Below are positions 1-8,580 of a stretch of DNA of 64,000 nt, in pieces. Made by a program: the position numbers and the translations under genes. The stretch is from a virus. The stretch spans positions 1-64,000 of IMG/VR virus record IMGVR_UViG_3300012931_000002. The stretch is one strand, 5' to 3'. The notes beneath the pieces are model-generated. The model was not told the origin of the DNA, ran no database searches, and saw only the letters and a list, made by a program, of their open reading frames with translations. Numbering within the stretch: the stretch's first letter is position 1; every line of letters begins with the position of its first letter.

Positions 1-1
1 C

Positions 2-436
2 CAGATCGAAGGCGACCTTCTGATAACGTGGCTTCCGACCGTCCTCTCGAATCTCGAAGCGCTGTCGAAGGCGTGCGGATCGCGGGCCGGATCGCTCGGG
101 GCGTTTATCGAGGATAAGGACAGCGGGCAGATACTGCTCCAGCAGTCCGCGCGGCGCGGGCTCAAGGCAACCGCGATCCCGTCGACGCTGACCTCGATCG
201 GGAAGGACGAGCGGGCGATTAGCGTATCGGGTTACGTTTACCAGGGCCTTTGCAAATTGTCGGTCGAGGCGTTCGAGAAGACGATTATGTATAAGGGCAC
301 AACGAAGAATCATTTGACGGGGCAAGTCACCGGATTCCGGATCGGGGACAAGGAAGCCGCGAAGAGGGCAGACGATTTGTTAGACGCATTTACATATGCG
401 GTCGCGCTCGGGCTCGGCAACGGGGACGGATACTAG
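2..436 (+). CDS. terL: Terminase large subunit, C-terminal part (5' truncated by window edge)
   Basis: ATP-driven DNA packaging motor; the visible part is the C-terminal nuclease (RNase H-like) domain that cuts concatemeric DNA. The frame is open from base 2 and ends in TAG. Seen are IEDKDSGQ followed by the LLQQ helix, typical of the large-terminase nuclease domain, and a terminal DDLLDAFTYAVAL segment matching the family's conserved acidic DDxxDA motif. The ATPase domain lies upstream of the window. It heads the structural operon, with the next start immediately after the stop. Identification rests on motif pattern and on position just before the portal. Confidence 0.85.
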   Translation, partial: QIEGDLLITWLPTVLSNLEALSKACGSRAGSLGAFIEDKDSGQILLQQSARRGLKATAIPSTLTSIGKDERAISVSGYVYQGLCKLSVEAFEKTIMYKGTTKNHLTGQVTGFRIGDKEAAKRADDLLDAFTYAVALGLGNGDGY

Positions 437-772
437 GTGGCAGCTCTCGGAAAGTTCCTGCGCATATTAGGTGGTAAAGACCATCTGATGTTCTGGTGCC
501 CCGGCTGTCGTCAAGGGCACGTCGTTCGAATCAATTCGACGGAACATCCGTTCTGGTCGTTCGACGGAAACGTTGAAGCGCCGACGATCACGCCGTCGTA
601 TCGCGAATATATTCCGGCGAACGCAGCTCGTGGGCGCCCCGAAAAGACGACGTGCCATTGTATCGTTACGCGCGGCGAAATCGCCTTCTGCGGGGATAGC
701 CCGCACGCGCTATCCGGAAAGACCGTTCCGATGGAACCGATCCCCGCCGATTACGGCGGCCTGGAGGACTAG
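437..772 (+). CDS. DUF6527-like small phage protein
   Basis: A 111-residue protein of unknown function. It has a CPGC knuckle near residue 22, a central EAPTITPSY segment, a CHCIV segment and a FCGDSPHALSG segment. This Cys/His order matches the DUF6527 family common in phage genomes, probably metal binding. The start is GTG directly after the terminase stop; a later in-frame ATG at 488 would remove only the N-terminal 17 residues. It lies in the terminase-portal operon, so a packaging or virion-linked role is possible but not shown. Confidence 0.6.
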   Translation: MAALGKFLRILGGKDHLMFWCPGCRQGHVVRINSTEHPFWSFDGNVEAPTITPSYREYIPANAARGRPEKTTCHCIVTRGEIAFCGDSPHALSGKTVPMEPIPADYGGLED

Positions 773-773
773 G

Positions 774-1046
774 ATGAAGCCTCTCAACGAAATTCGCCTC
801 GACGTCGCGCTCGCGAAGGCGGACGCTATCGCGAAGGTCGACGCGCAGCGTATGTTCCCGTCCTATACGACAGCACAGCTTAAGCAGTTCGTTGCGGAGG
901 GGGTTACGGAACTTCGCTCGGCCGAGAAGGTCGAACAGATCAAGCGCGAAATCGCCGCGCGAGAGAGTGGGGCTTCGGACGTAAAGGTTACGCCGCAGAT
1001 CGAGGGCGGAAAGCTTCATAGTATCGTCGGGCGGAGTCGCCAGTAA
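774..1046 (+). CDS. Small protein with KADAIA motif
   Basis: A 90-residue protein, not recognised as a named family. Near its N-terminus it carries [13 protein letters not shown], almost the same as segments in two other small proteins of this region (the genes at 8924 and 14941). The rest is helical and charged. ATG start one base after the preceding stop; the stop abuts the portal start, so translation is probably coupled. A virion-associated or ejected role is an inference from position and from the shared motif. Confidence 0.6.
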   Translation: MKPLNEIRLDVALAKADAIAKVDAQRMFPSYTTAQLKQFVAEGVTELRSAEKVEQIKREIAARESGASDVKVTPQIEGGKLHSIVGRSRQ

Positions 1047-2561
1047 ATGGCCTCCTTAAACCTTCGCGGCAGTGTAGTAGGAACGGCACTTCAAAATCTT
1101 TTGATGTGCGACGAAATCGTTCCCGGCGCTGCGCCGTCCTATCAGCTATGCCGCGAAATATACTGCTACCACGCGTTGGGCAAAAAACTCGTCGACAGCC
1201 CAATCGCGATGGCCCAATCGCAGCCCCGCGAGATCGCGGTCCCGGCCGCGCCGGATCGCGTCGCCGAAGCTTTCGAGGAAGCCTGGAAGAACCTCGGCGC
1301 CGACCGGCACATCGCGAATGTCATGCGGACGTCACGCATCTACGGCATCGGGAGCATCGCGGTCCTCGATGGCGAGGAGACCGACCCCGCGGTCCCTCTC
1401 GACTACGCGAAGATTTCCGATCACCAGCTCTCGTTCAACGTCCTCGACCCCCTGAATACGGCGGGTTCGCTCGTCCTCGATCAGAATCCGAACTCTCCGG
1501 CATTTCAGAAGGTTGAATCGATCTCCGTCGCCGGAAAGCACTATCACCGGAGCCGCGCCGCGGTCGTTTTGAACGAGGACCCGCTCTACATCGAATATAC
1601 GACCTCCGCCTTCGGCTTCGTCGGCCGGTCGGTTTACCAGCGCGCGCTGCTCCCGCTCAAGACCTACGTGCAGTCGATGATCACGGACGACATGATCGTT
1701 CGGAAGGTCGGCGTCCTGATCGCGAAGCAGAAGCAGGCCGGGTCCGCCATCGATCAGGCGATGGCGATGATCGCCGGGCTCAAGCGCTCGCTCCTTAAGG
1801 AGGCCGAGACCGACAACGTCTTGAGCATCGGGCTCGACGAGGACGTCGAGTCGCTCAACTTCCAGAACGCCGAAGGTCCGTACGCCCTCGCGCGGAAGAA
1901 CCTCCTCGAAAACGTCGCAACCTCCGCCGACATGCCGGCGGTGATCATCAACTCGGAGACGTTCGCTGAAGGCTTCGGCGAGGGTACCGAAGACGCGAAG
2001 CGCGTCGCGAGCTACGTCGACCGCGTTCGGATCGAGATGGCGCCCCTCTACGCGTTCTTCGACCCGATCGTGCAGCGCAAGGCGTGGACGCCGGACTTTT
2101 ATAAAACGATCCAGGCCGAGTTCCCGGAAGAGTACGGCGACGTCGACTTCAACGAGGCGTTTTACCGCTGGTCGAATTCGTTCGCCGCCGAATGGCCTTC
2201 GCTCCTCACCGAGCCGGAATCGGAACAGATCAAGGTGGACGACGTCCGGCTCAAGGCGGTCGTCGCTATGATCGAAGTCCTTGCGCCGAAGCTCGACCCC
2301 GAGAACATGGCGATCACGCTTAAGTGGGCGCAGGAGAACTTCAACCAGCGTAAGCTCCTCTTCCAGACGCCGCTCGAACTCGACTTCGACGCCTTGCGCG
2401 AATACGTTCCGCCGGAGCCAGCGAAGGAGCCGGACGCGCCGAAGCCGTTCGCCGATAGCGAGCGCGTCGGGAAGGCCCTTGCGGCTTTAAGCGATGCCGT
2501 AGGGGCGCTTCCGTCTCGGGTAGGGGGGAAGTCTCCGCCGCCTCCGGCGAAGCGCTCTTGA
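1047..2561 (+). CDS. Portal protein (DUF1073-like)
   Basis: Forms the dodecameric channel at the packaging vertex. The 504-residue length fits portal proteins. The middle has the long helical stem-like region with LKTYVQSMITDDMIVRK and a following GVLIAKQK stretch, and an earlier YGIGSIAVLDG turn, as in the DUF1073 portal family. The C-terminus is proline and charge rich and probably disordered. It follows terminase and precedes head genes, the standard portal position. The stop overlaps the next start by 4 bases (TTGA). Confidence 0.8.
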   Translation: MASLNLRGSVVGTALQNLLMCDEIVPGAAPSYQLCREIYCYHALGKKLVDSPIAMAQSQPREIAVPAAPDRVAEAFEEAWKNLGADRHIANVMRTSRIYGIGSIAVLDGEETDPAVPLDYAKISDHQLSFNVLDPLNTAGSLVLDQNPNSPAFQKVESISVAGKHYHRSRAAVVLNEDPLYIEYTTSAFGFVGRSVYQRALLPLKTYVQSMITDDMIVRKVGVLIAKQKQAGSAIDQAMAMIAGLKRSLLKEAETDNVLSIGLDEDVESLNFQNAEGPYALARKNLLENVATSADMPAVIINSETFAEGFGEGTEDAKRVASYVDRVRIEMAPLYAFFDPIVQRKAWTPDFYKTIQAEFPEEYGDVDFNEAFYRWSNSFAAEWPSLLTEPESEQIKVDDVRLKAVVAMIEVLAPKLDPENMAITLKWAQENFNQRKLLFQTPLELDFDALREYVPPEPAKEPDAPKPFADSERVGKALAALSDAVGALPSRVGGKSPPPPAKRS

Positions 2562-2782
2562 GCATCGATTCCGACGTCTCAAAAAGCCTTCGCGAAGCGA
2601 CTCGCGCTTGGCAGCTATTCGAAGCCGGGCTGCAAGCGTTTGGAGCCGCGATCACCCGGCGCGAGTGGGCCGCAGCCGATGCCGAGCGCGAGCGGATCGA
2701 AGCGGCTCTCGACAGTTATCTCGACGCGCTCGCGGCGGCGAATGTCCGCATAGAGTTCGAAGAACGAAGGATGCCCCGATGA
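2558..2782 (+). CDS. Short coiled-coil protein
   Basis: A 74-residue, nearly all-helical, charged protein of unknown function. It uses a TTG start overlapping the portal stop, and its own stop overlaps the next ATG, so it sits inside a tightly coupled operon. No motif is recognised. Its place between portal and head genes suggests a head assembly accessory. Codon use matches its neighbours, which supports a real gene. Confidence 0.5.
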   Translation: MSIDSDVSKSLREATRAWQLFEAGLQAFGAAITRREWAAADAERERIEAALDSYLDALAAANVRIEFEERRMPR

Positions 2783-3174
2783 GCTTTCCGAACAAGCAGA
2801 CGAATCCTGCCGCCGCGATCCCCGTCTACCTCGCGGCTGGGCCGGTCGCGGTCGTCGTACCGACGGAGCCGTTTCCGGAGACGATCGCCGGCAGCGGCTC
2901 CTACGAATCCGGCGTACTGCCCGCGGGCGGTTACCGGAACCTCGCGGCGACGGCGCAGCTTAGCACCGCTGGAACGCTCTCGATTCAGCGCTACTACGAC
3001 GCCGCGGAATCCGTTCCGATCGGGGCGCCAGTCTCCGTCGTCCTTTCGGCGGGCGTCGCGAATTCCGTGACGATTTCCGACGGCGTTCCGTACCTCTTCT
3101 ACGAGGTCTCGATCGCGAATACGGCGGAAACGACCGGAACGCTGACGAACGCGAACATCTTGCAGGGGGCCTAA
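2779..3174 (+). CDS. Small beta-rich virion protein candidate
   Basis: A 131-residue protein rich in Gly, Ala, Ser, Thr and Val, predicted to be beta-strand rich (for example AAGPVAVVV and GTLSIQRYYD). No family is recognised. ATG start overlaps the preceding stop by 4 bases. The composition resembles phage decoration or fibre-type proteins, but this is inference from composition and place only. Confidence 0.5.
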   Translation: MSFPNKQTNPAAAIPVYLAAGPVAVVVPTEPFPETIAGSGSYESGVLPAGGYRNLAATAQLSTAGTLSIQRYYDAAESVPIGAPVSVVLSAGVANSVTISDGVPYLFYEVSIANTAETTGTLTNANILQGA

Positions 3175-3175
3175 C

Positions 3176-3706
3176 GTGGCAGCGCGATTCTCCGGCCCCG
3201 CTTGGTGCTCCGAGTTCCCTTGCTCGACGCTGACGACGAATCTCGCTTCGCCGTTCCGCGAGAACGCCGAGCGCTTCATCGAGGCGCTTCGTAACGCCGG
3301 CGCGTCCGTTACGATCAGCACGACCTTTCGCCCCCCTGAGCGCGCGTATCTCATGCATTTCGCCTGGTTGATCGCGAAGAGGAAGATAGGCCCTGACGAA
3401 GTACCGTCGTATCCGGGGGTCGACGTCGACTGGACGTGCGGCGGTGATGAGACGGCCGCGATCGTCGCGGCGAAGGCGATGGTCGATGCTTATGGGATCG
3501 CTTACCAGCCGACGCTGCGCAGTCGCCATACCGAAGGCCGGGCGATCGACATGACGATTTTGTGGCGCGGGACGAGCGACGTCGTCGACGCGCGGGGCGT
3601 TACGCATTCCTGCTCGAAGCAGGAAGACCTTTGGGCTGTCGGCGCGAGCTACGGCGTGCGCAAGCTGCCGTCCGACCCGCCGCACTGGTCGGACGATGGG
3701 CACTGA
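3176..3706 (+). CDS. M15-type peptidoglycan peptidase (putative endolysin)
   Basis: A 176-residue zinc metallopeptidase of the VanY/M15 fold, cutting stem peptides of the cell wall. Seen are the SRHTEGRAIDM segment (SxHxxGxAxD signature, giving His and Asp zinc ligands) and PPHWSDDGH near the C-terminus for the third ligand. GTG start two bases after the previous stop. No signal peptide or membrane segment is visible, so release would need a holin. It is the only free-standing wall hydrolase seen in the window, and lies about 25 kb from the holin and spanin genes. Confidence 0.75.
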   Translation: MAARFSGPAWCSEFPCSTLTTNLASPFRENAERFIEALRNAGASVTISTTFRPPERAYLMHFAWLIAKRKIGPDEVPSYPGVDVDWTCGGDETAAIVAAKAMVDAYGIAYQPTLRSRHTEGRAIDMTILWRGTSDVVDARGVTHSCSKQEDLWAVGASYGVRKLPSDPPHWSDDGH

Positions 3707-4527
3707 TGGCCTCTTCCAAGTCTGAATCCTACTTCGACGTTCTCACAGCCGCGATAAATGATTTTGTGGAGCACGGCTACGACGATCCAAGCCGTGTCAG
3801 CTACTGGTCCGAGCGCCTGCGCCAGGCCGCTGAACAATCTGCCACGCCGCCGCCGATCATGGACCGAATGATGCGCGAGCAGCTCGTGGCGATCTACCGA
3901 GCTCTGCTCGAGAAGGGTGGCCTGAGCAAGTACCACGGCCGAGTCGATCGTTACACTCTGCAGCGCATCGCTCCCCGGTTGCGCAGCGAACTAGACAGAC
4001 GGATTCTCGCTTCCGCGAGTCTCATCCGTCTGAATCGCGAAGAAGCGATTCAGTTGACTCTAAAACGGTTCCAGGGCTGGGCGACCAGTATTCCAGCCGG
4101 TGGCAGCGAGGCGCTGAGAAAGCAGAGGACGAAGGCCGAGGTGCGCAAGCCGATGGCTAGTCTGCCGTTCGTCGAGCGGCGCGTGCTCATCGATCAGGGC
4201 CACAAGCTCACTGCCGCGATCAACGACATCGTCGCGCAGGATGGCGGTGCGATTGCTGCGATTTGGCACTCGAACTGGAGGCAGGCAGGCTACGACTATC
4301 GTGATACGCACAAGGCGCGTGACGGCAAGGTCTATCTTATCCGCAACTCGTGGGCACACAAGGCCAGTTACGTGAAGCCGGGGAAGGCTGGTTATCTCGA
4401 CGAGATCACGCAGCCCGGCGAAGAAGTCTTCTGTCGCTGCTACGTTTCCTACGAATACGCCATCAGCGAACTGCCGTTGGACATGATTTCTAAGAAGGGC
4501 GCCGAGGCGCTGAGGAAAGTCGCATGA
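3706..4527 (+). CDS. MuF-like minor head protein, copy A
   Basis: A 273-residue head morphogenesis protein. The C-terminal part has YRDTHKARDGKVY and EEVFCRC, matching the Mu gpF-like pattern (His, RDG, then a CRC turn). It is a clear paralogue of the gene at 7081; by eye well over half of residues match, including DVLTAAI, RRILA-ASLI, LKRFQGW and WRQAGYDYR. Codon use differs from copy B and from the rest of the head operon (more CTG, CAG and GCC), suggesting transfer from another phage. It overlaps the next gene by 4 bases. Confidence 0.75.
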   Translation: MASSKSESYFDVLTAAINDFVEHGYDDPSRVSYWSERLRQAAEQSATPPPIMDRMMREQLVAIYRALLEKGGLSKYHGRVDRYTLQRIAPRLRSELDRRILASASLIRLNREEAIQLTLKRFQGWATSIPAGGSEALRKQRTKAEVRKPMASLPFVERRVLIDQGHKLTAAINDIVAQDGGAIAAIWHSNWRQAGYDYRDTHKARDGKVYLIRNSWAHKASYVKPGKAGYLDEITQPGEEVFCRCYVSYEYAISELPLDMISKKGAEALRKVA

Positions 4528-6743
4528 AGTTACTTCGTTACATTGCTGCGTTTGTTCTGGCTGCCAGCGCTGCACTGGCAAACTCCGCGTATCCCAGCAC
4601 GAAGGCACCTGCCACACCGCTGACGCGCGCTAATGTCGCAGTGCTTACGGCTGCACAGGCGGTGTCTGGCACCTACGGCAACGTTCTCGTCAACGAGGAT
4701 GGCTATACCGCAGTCTATGTTTGGCGTGCCTCCGCAAGTCAGACGTGCTCAACACCAAGTTTTATTGCGGCCGACAGTTCTTACATTTGCCCGTCCGACG
4801 CGACACCTCCCGCGACTGGCCGCTGGGTACGCGGGCCAACTGAATCGCCGCCAATAACCGCGGTTACTGGTCTCGGCACCGGCGTAGCGACGGCGCTTGG
4901 GACAAATGTGGGATCGGCCGGGGCGTTTGCGATTGATGGGGCTACCGCAGTCAGCCTTTACAACTACAGCGGAAATCTGACCACGGCTGCGGCCGCAGCA
5001 ACGGCGGCTGGAAAGCCGCTTTTAATCGACATGACCGTTTCGCTGGCGGGCAATACGGTGGTCAATGCGCCAGCGTTTGCGTTTGCCCCAGGAGCAAAAA
5101 TTGTTACTGGTTCATATACGCTTCGCCAAAATGGTCTTCTTTCTGTGCCGGACAACCAGGTTATTTACGACAGCACCGGCACTGGGGTCATCACTCTCCC
5201 ATATAACAACAAGCTTTCAGCCATTTGGTTTGGCGCGGACTACACTGGTGCTACAAATAGCCTCGTAGCGATTACGCGGGCCAGCGCGTCTCTGGACGCA
5301 TCGGTCTCTGCTTCGAACAGCCTGAGCAACGTCACACATGGAGGGACGCTGTATTTTCCGGCAGGCCAGTACAAGTACACCTGCAAGTGGATTTGGGGCA
5401 CCGGGGTAAACTACACCAACATTGTCGGTGACGGGGCACTCGCGACGAATTTTCAGTTCGTTCCGGGCGGGTCGTGTTCGGCGGATGCAGACGGATACTA
5501 CGTCGGGATGCAGTTGCTGATGAGTGGCGGGTCTGGTTATGCGTACAAGCACAATCTTATCGGCATTGGTTTTGGATCGTCCGACACAACCAACCAGAAA
5601 GTCGCCGTTGATTTCGTTGATGTCGGCTCTGTTATGGTCAAGGATATTTTCGTCTATGGTAGTGGTCCTGGGCAGTATTTCCAAGGTGGCACATCCGGAA
5701 GCATTGGTATCCGGATCAAGGGGCGCGACAACTCCGACATCACGGACGCAGTCATGGTCGCACAACGACCGATCTACGTAGATGCTAACCCAAACGAAGC
5801 TGCCACGAACAACGAAGACCTCGACCACTGGAATTTCCACAATTTCCTCTGGTACTGCAAGGGCGACTATCCGGCGGTGCAAATCGCGGATGGGCACGGC
5901 GTCAGCAACGTTTCTTTTGATGGGCGGCACGCGATCGTCGGTTGCCCGACGTTTTTCAAACTCAACGATACGCGGGTTAGCCCGTTGATCAACAGCCGCA
6001 ACATCACATTTAGCAATCTGCGCGGGGAATCCGGAAGCTCGGCCGGTGCTAACTATTGGATCGACCTTGTCGCGGATAGCACTGGGCCGATTGGAACTGT
6101 GTCGCTGCGGGATTCGCTGCTTGGCTCCGGTAACGCTGGCCTTCAGATCACTTCGTACAAAAATTTGCGCTTGGACAATGTGACCCTTGGGCACCCTAGC
6201 ACCTACGCAATCCTCGCCACAATGCCGAGCCAGATTTCCAGCGTAACCATGAACAACGTCGAGTGCGCAGCGACGGTGTTGTTCTCAATCGCAGGCATGG
6301 CGTCAACCTATGTCGGAAATCACAATACGAATTCAGGCTATGCTGGGTGCCCGAATACTGCGGTGTACGCATACAGCCACCCGTCAATCTCCTCGTACAG
6401 AAACCCCCTCTTCGGGTGCGGCGCGGCAGGCGGTACGAGCGGGACGGGAGAGACAAAAGTCTGCGTCTGGAAAGAAACTGTAGCCGCTGGGGTAAGCACC
6501 ATCCTTGGACCGCCGCAGGCCGGATTTAACGCGACCGTTTCGGCGACCGGCGCTACCGCTTCTGAGGCAGGTACATTTTATGGTACATCCAGTGCCGTGA
6601 GTTGCCTGACCTGCACGACCAACATGGCGGCAACTGATACGGCCGGTAAGGTCAGCTTCTTCTACAGCGGATCAAATATATATATTAAAAACAATCTCGC
6701 CGAGAGCATCGTAGTTGTGATAACGATGTACATCGGGTTGTGA
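4524..6743 (+). CDS. Beta-helix tailspike-like protein with N-terminal signal peptide
   Basis: A 739-residue protein. It starts with an export-type signal (MKLLR, then a hydrophobic AAFVLAASAALA stretch, likely cut near residue 20). Residues about 25-110 form a small Cys-containing domain ending ATGRWVRG. From about residue 270 the chain turns into a parallel beta-helix, with GGTLYFPAGQY and NIVGDG typical of pectate-lyase-like phage tailspikes, suggesting surface glycan binding or cleavage. No catalytic residues can be assigned by eye. GC is lower and codon use unlike the core phage genes. A signal peptide on a spike-like protein is odd. Confidence 0.65.
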   Translation: MKLLRYIAAFVLAASAALANSAYPSTKAPATPLTRANVAVLTAAQAVSGTYGNVLVNEDGYTAVYVWRASASQTCSTPSFIAADSSYICPSDATPPATGRWVRGPTESPPITAVTGLGTGVATALGTNVGSAGAFAIDGATAVSLYNYSGNLTTAAAAATAAGKPLLIDMTVSLAGNTVVNAPAFAFAPGAKIVTGSYTLRQNGLLSVPDNQVIYDSTGTGVITLPYNNKLSAIWFGADYTGATNSLVAITRASASLDASVSASNSLSNVTHGGTLYFPAGQYKYTCKWIWGTGVNYTNIVGDGALATNFQFVPGGSCSADADGYYVGMQLLMSGGSGYAYKHNLIGIGFGSSDTTNQKVAVDFVDVGSVMVKDIFVYGSGPGQYFQGGTSGSIGIRIKGRDNSDITDAVMVAQRPIYVDANPNEAATNNEDLDHWNFHNFLWYCKGDYPAVQIADGHGVSNVSFDGRHAIVGCPTFFKLNDTRVSPLINSRNITFSNLRGESGSSAGANYWIDLVADSTGPIGTVSLRDSLLGSGNAGLQITSYKNLRLDNVTLGHPSTYAILATMPSQISSVTMNNVECAATVLFSIAGMASTYVGNHNTNSGYAGCPNTAVYAYSHPSISSYRNPLFGCGAAGGTSGTGETKVCVWKETVAAGVSTILGPPQAGFNATVSATGATASEAGTFYGTSSAVSCLTCTTNMAATDTAGKVSFFYSGSNIYIKNNLAESIVVVITMYIGL

Positions 6744-6759
6744 CGCAACGGAGGTTCAA

Positions 6760-6894
6760 ATGGCACATTCATCGTTGAGATTTTGCCCCGAGTGCGAAGC
6801 GGAATGCTTCGATCCTGAGAGGGGCATCTGTAAAAAGTGCGGCGCCGAACTTGGTCCGAATGCGAAGGCGCGGCCAGATACTGAGGAAAAATGA
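6760..6894 (+). CDS. Zinc-ribbon micro-protein
   Basis: A 44-residue protein with two Cys pairs, CPEC near residue 9 and CKKCG near residue 24, a minimal zinc ribbon. A good ribosome site (CGGAGG) lies 6-8 bases before the ATG. Its stop overlaps the next ATG by 4 bases, supporting translation. It belongs to the compositionally distinct insert. Function unknown; nucleic-acid binding is possible. Confidence 0.6.
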   Translation: MAHSSLRFCPECEAECFDPERGICKKCGAELGPNAKARPDTEEK

Positions 6895-7094
6895 GCGACC
6901 TTGGGCAGTCTGTAAGCCAGTTTCTGCAAATCAACGCTAGCCCATCTCAGATAGAGACGAAGTGGCTGCGCGAATCTGTGCTGGCAGTTTCCATTCTGGC
7001 GCGCCCAGTCGGGATCGGGCTATGCGGGATGGCGCTATCGGCGCCCGGGTTTGTGATAGCATTCTTGGCAGTTTTACCTAATGCCGTCCTCTGA
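6891..7094 (+). CDS. Small membrane protein
   Basis: A 67-residue protein with a polar N-terminal half and a hydrophobic C-terminal half (residues about 30-65), likely one or two membrane passes. It overlaps the preceding gene by 4 bases and the following MuF-like gene by 14. The 14-base overlap lies at the junction where base composition returns to that of the core genome, so the end of this gene may mark the insert boundary. A holin-like role is possible but unsupported. Confidence 0.45.
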   Translation: MSDLGQSVSQFLQINASPSQIETKWLRESVLAVSILARPVGIGLCGMALSAPGFVIAFLAVLPNAVL

Positions 7095-7914
7095 ATCCTA
7101 TTTCGACGTGCTTACCGCCGCGATCGCCGATGTCGCCGAGCACGGTTACGATTCAGCAGAGCGAATCGCATATTGGTCGCAGCGCCTCAAGGAAGCCGCC
7201 GAGCGGACGATGGGTTCCGAGAGTGAAATGGAGCGTCAGCTTCGCGAAGCGCTCCGGGCCGAGTATTCGCGGCTAATCGAACGAGGCGGCATCGCGCAGT
7301 TCCATCAAGGCGTCGCGCGGTTCACGATCGAGCGCATTCGGCCGCAGCTTCGCGCGGAACTCGATCGTCGAATCCTCGCGGCGGCGAGCCTTATCAAGCT
7401 CAATCGGAAGGCGGCCGTCGAAAAGACGCTTCGGCGCTTTCAGGGTTGGTCGACGTCGATTCCGAAGGGCGGCTCCGACGCCGTCGGTAAGCGCGAAGAG
7501 AAGACGGCAATCCGGAAGTCGATGACGGCGCTGCCGTTCGAAGAGCGCCGCTGCCTGATCGATCAGTCGCATAAGCTCGCGTCTGCGATCAACGACATCG
7601 TCGCGACCGACGGCGGCGCGATTGCGGTCGTATGGAAAAGTCACTGGCGGCAAGCGGGCTATGACTATCGCGAAGAGCACAAAGAACGCGACGGCCGCGT
7701 TTACATGATCCGCGGAAACTGGGCTCTCGCGAAAGGACTCGTTAAGCCTAGCGAAGACGGCTACTACGACGAGATAACAGCCTTCGGCGAGGAAGTTTTT
7801 TGCAGGTGTTCGGGGCGCTACCTGTATTCGCTCTCCGCTCTCGCGAAGATCGCGCCGGAGATGATCACGAAGAAAGGCGAGGCGGCGCTCGAAGCCGCGA
7901 GGAAAGCAGCATGA
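7081..7914 (+). CDS. MuF-like minor head protein, copy B
   Basis: A 277-residue paralogue of copy A with the same order of blocks, including LRRFQGWSTSIP, INDIVATDGGAI, WRQAGYDYREEHKERDGRVY and EEVFCRC. Its codon use matches the rest of the head operon, so it is probably the resident gene. In Mu and relatives gpF-type proteins are minor capsid or morphogenesis factors, often near the portal vertex. It overlaps the next gene, which has a signal peptide, by 4 bases, repeating the gene arrangement of copy A. Confidence 0.75.
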   Translation: MPSSESYFDVLTAAIADVAEHGYDSAERIAYWSQRLKEAAERTMGSESEMERQLREALRAEYSRLIERGGIAQFHQGVARFTIERIRPQLRAELDRRILAAASLIKLNRKAAVEKTLRRFQGWSTSIPKGGSDAVGKREEKTAIRKSMTALPFEERRCLIDQSHKLASAINDIVATDGGAIAVVWKSHWRQAGYDYREEHKERDGRVYMIRGNWALAKGLVKPSEDGYYDEITAFGEEVFCRCSGRYLYSLSALAKIAPEMITKKGEAALEAARKAA

Positions 7915-8513
7915 CCATGAAGCGAATCGCCGTAGCGCTCGTTCTTCTCGCCAGTACGCTCCTAAGCCCCCCTGCTTCGGCGGATAAGTATCCGAGCGTC
8001 TACGCGACGCTCGCCGCGATCCCATGCTCGTCCGAAATCGCCTGTACGAACGTCGCGCACGTTCAAGTTAGTACGGTGACAGTTTCCGGCGCGACGGGGA
8101 TGGTTTCGTACGATTGGCACGCGGTCGGCGACGGCCTCTGCGTCGGGAACTATTACCGGCCGAGCGGGTCGGCGACGGGTTGCTTTGTTCCTCTAACGCC
8201 GTCGTCGAGTACGGTCTTTGTGGGAACGCGGGCCGTTTCCGCCGCGACGACGCTTACCGCCGGAGACGGCGTCGTTCTCGTCACGAATTTCGGCGCCGAT
8301 ACGATCATAACGGCGCCGCCGGCCGTAGGCTCGGCGACAGCGATCAAGCGCGTCCGCGTTGAGAAGGTCAGCAGCGATGTGTACTCGGTGATCATAACGA
8401 CCGACGGAGTTACCGAGATCGGTCGCGTAATCAACACGAACGATGACGGCGGGGCGGGCTACCTTGACGTAGAGATGAACGGTACGACGACGCGCGTATT
8501 CGGAATCCCGTAA
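7911..8513 (+). CDS. Signal-peptide protein following MuF copy B
   Basis: A 200-residue protein. The N-terminus MTMKR followed by a hydrophobic stretch and PPASA is a classical Sec signal peptide with cleavage near residue 24; ATG at 7917 is an alternative start. The mature N-terminus begins DKYPS, and the Cys-containing domain ends SATGCFVPL, resembling the same region of the beta-helix protein after copy A (AYPST to ATGRWV). The C-terminal half is beta rich. This looks like the short, resident counterpart of that protein. Function unknown. Confidence 0.6.
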   Translation: MTMKRIAVALVLLASTLLSPPASADKYPSVYATLAAIPCSSEIACTNVAHVQVSTVTVSGATGMVSYDWHAVGDGLCVGNYYRPSGSATGCFVPLTPSSSTVFVGTRAVSAATTLTAGDGVVLVTNFGADTIITAPPAVGSATAIKRVRVEKVSSDVYSVIITTDGVTEIGRVINTNDDGGAGYLDVEMNGTTTRVFGIP

Positions 8514-8518
8514 GAACG

Positions 8519-8548
8519 TTGCGCGAAACTATACGAACCGAGTAAGAT
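8519..8548 (+). promoter_or_regulatory. Possible sigma70-like promoter in AT-rich gap
   Basis: The 67-base gap before the next gene is much more AT-rich than its surroundings. TTGCGC, an 18-base spacer and TAAGAT form a weak sigma70-like pair, followed by TATATATCATCAAATTATGAGG. This is one of few non-coding gaps in the head operon. Sequence match is modest, so the call is tentative. Confidence 0.25.
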
Positions 8549-8580
8549 TATATATCATCAAATTATGAGGGCCGGTCGAG

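Noticed and set aside
573-773. Upstream N-terminal extension of the 90-residue gene
   Set aside because: It reads through the DUF6527-like gene in another frame and is Arg-rich; the ATG at 774 follows the stop as in the rest of the operon.
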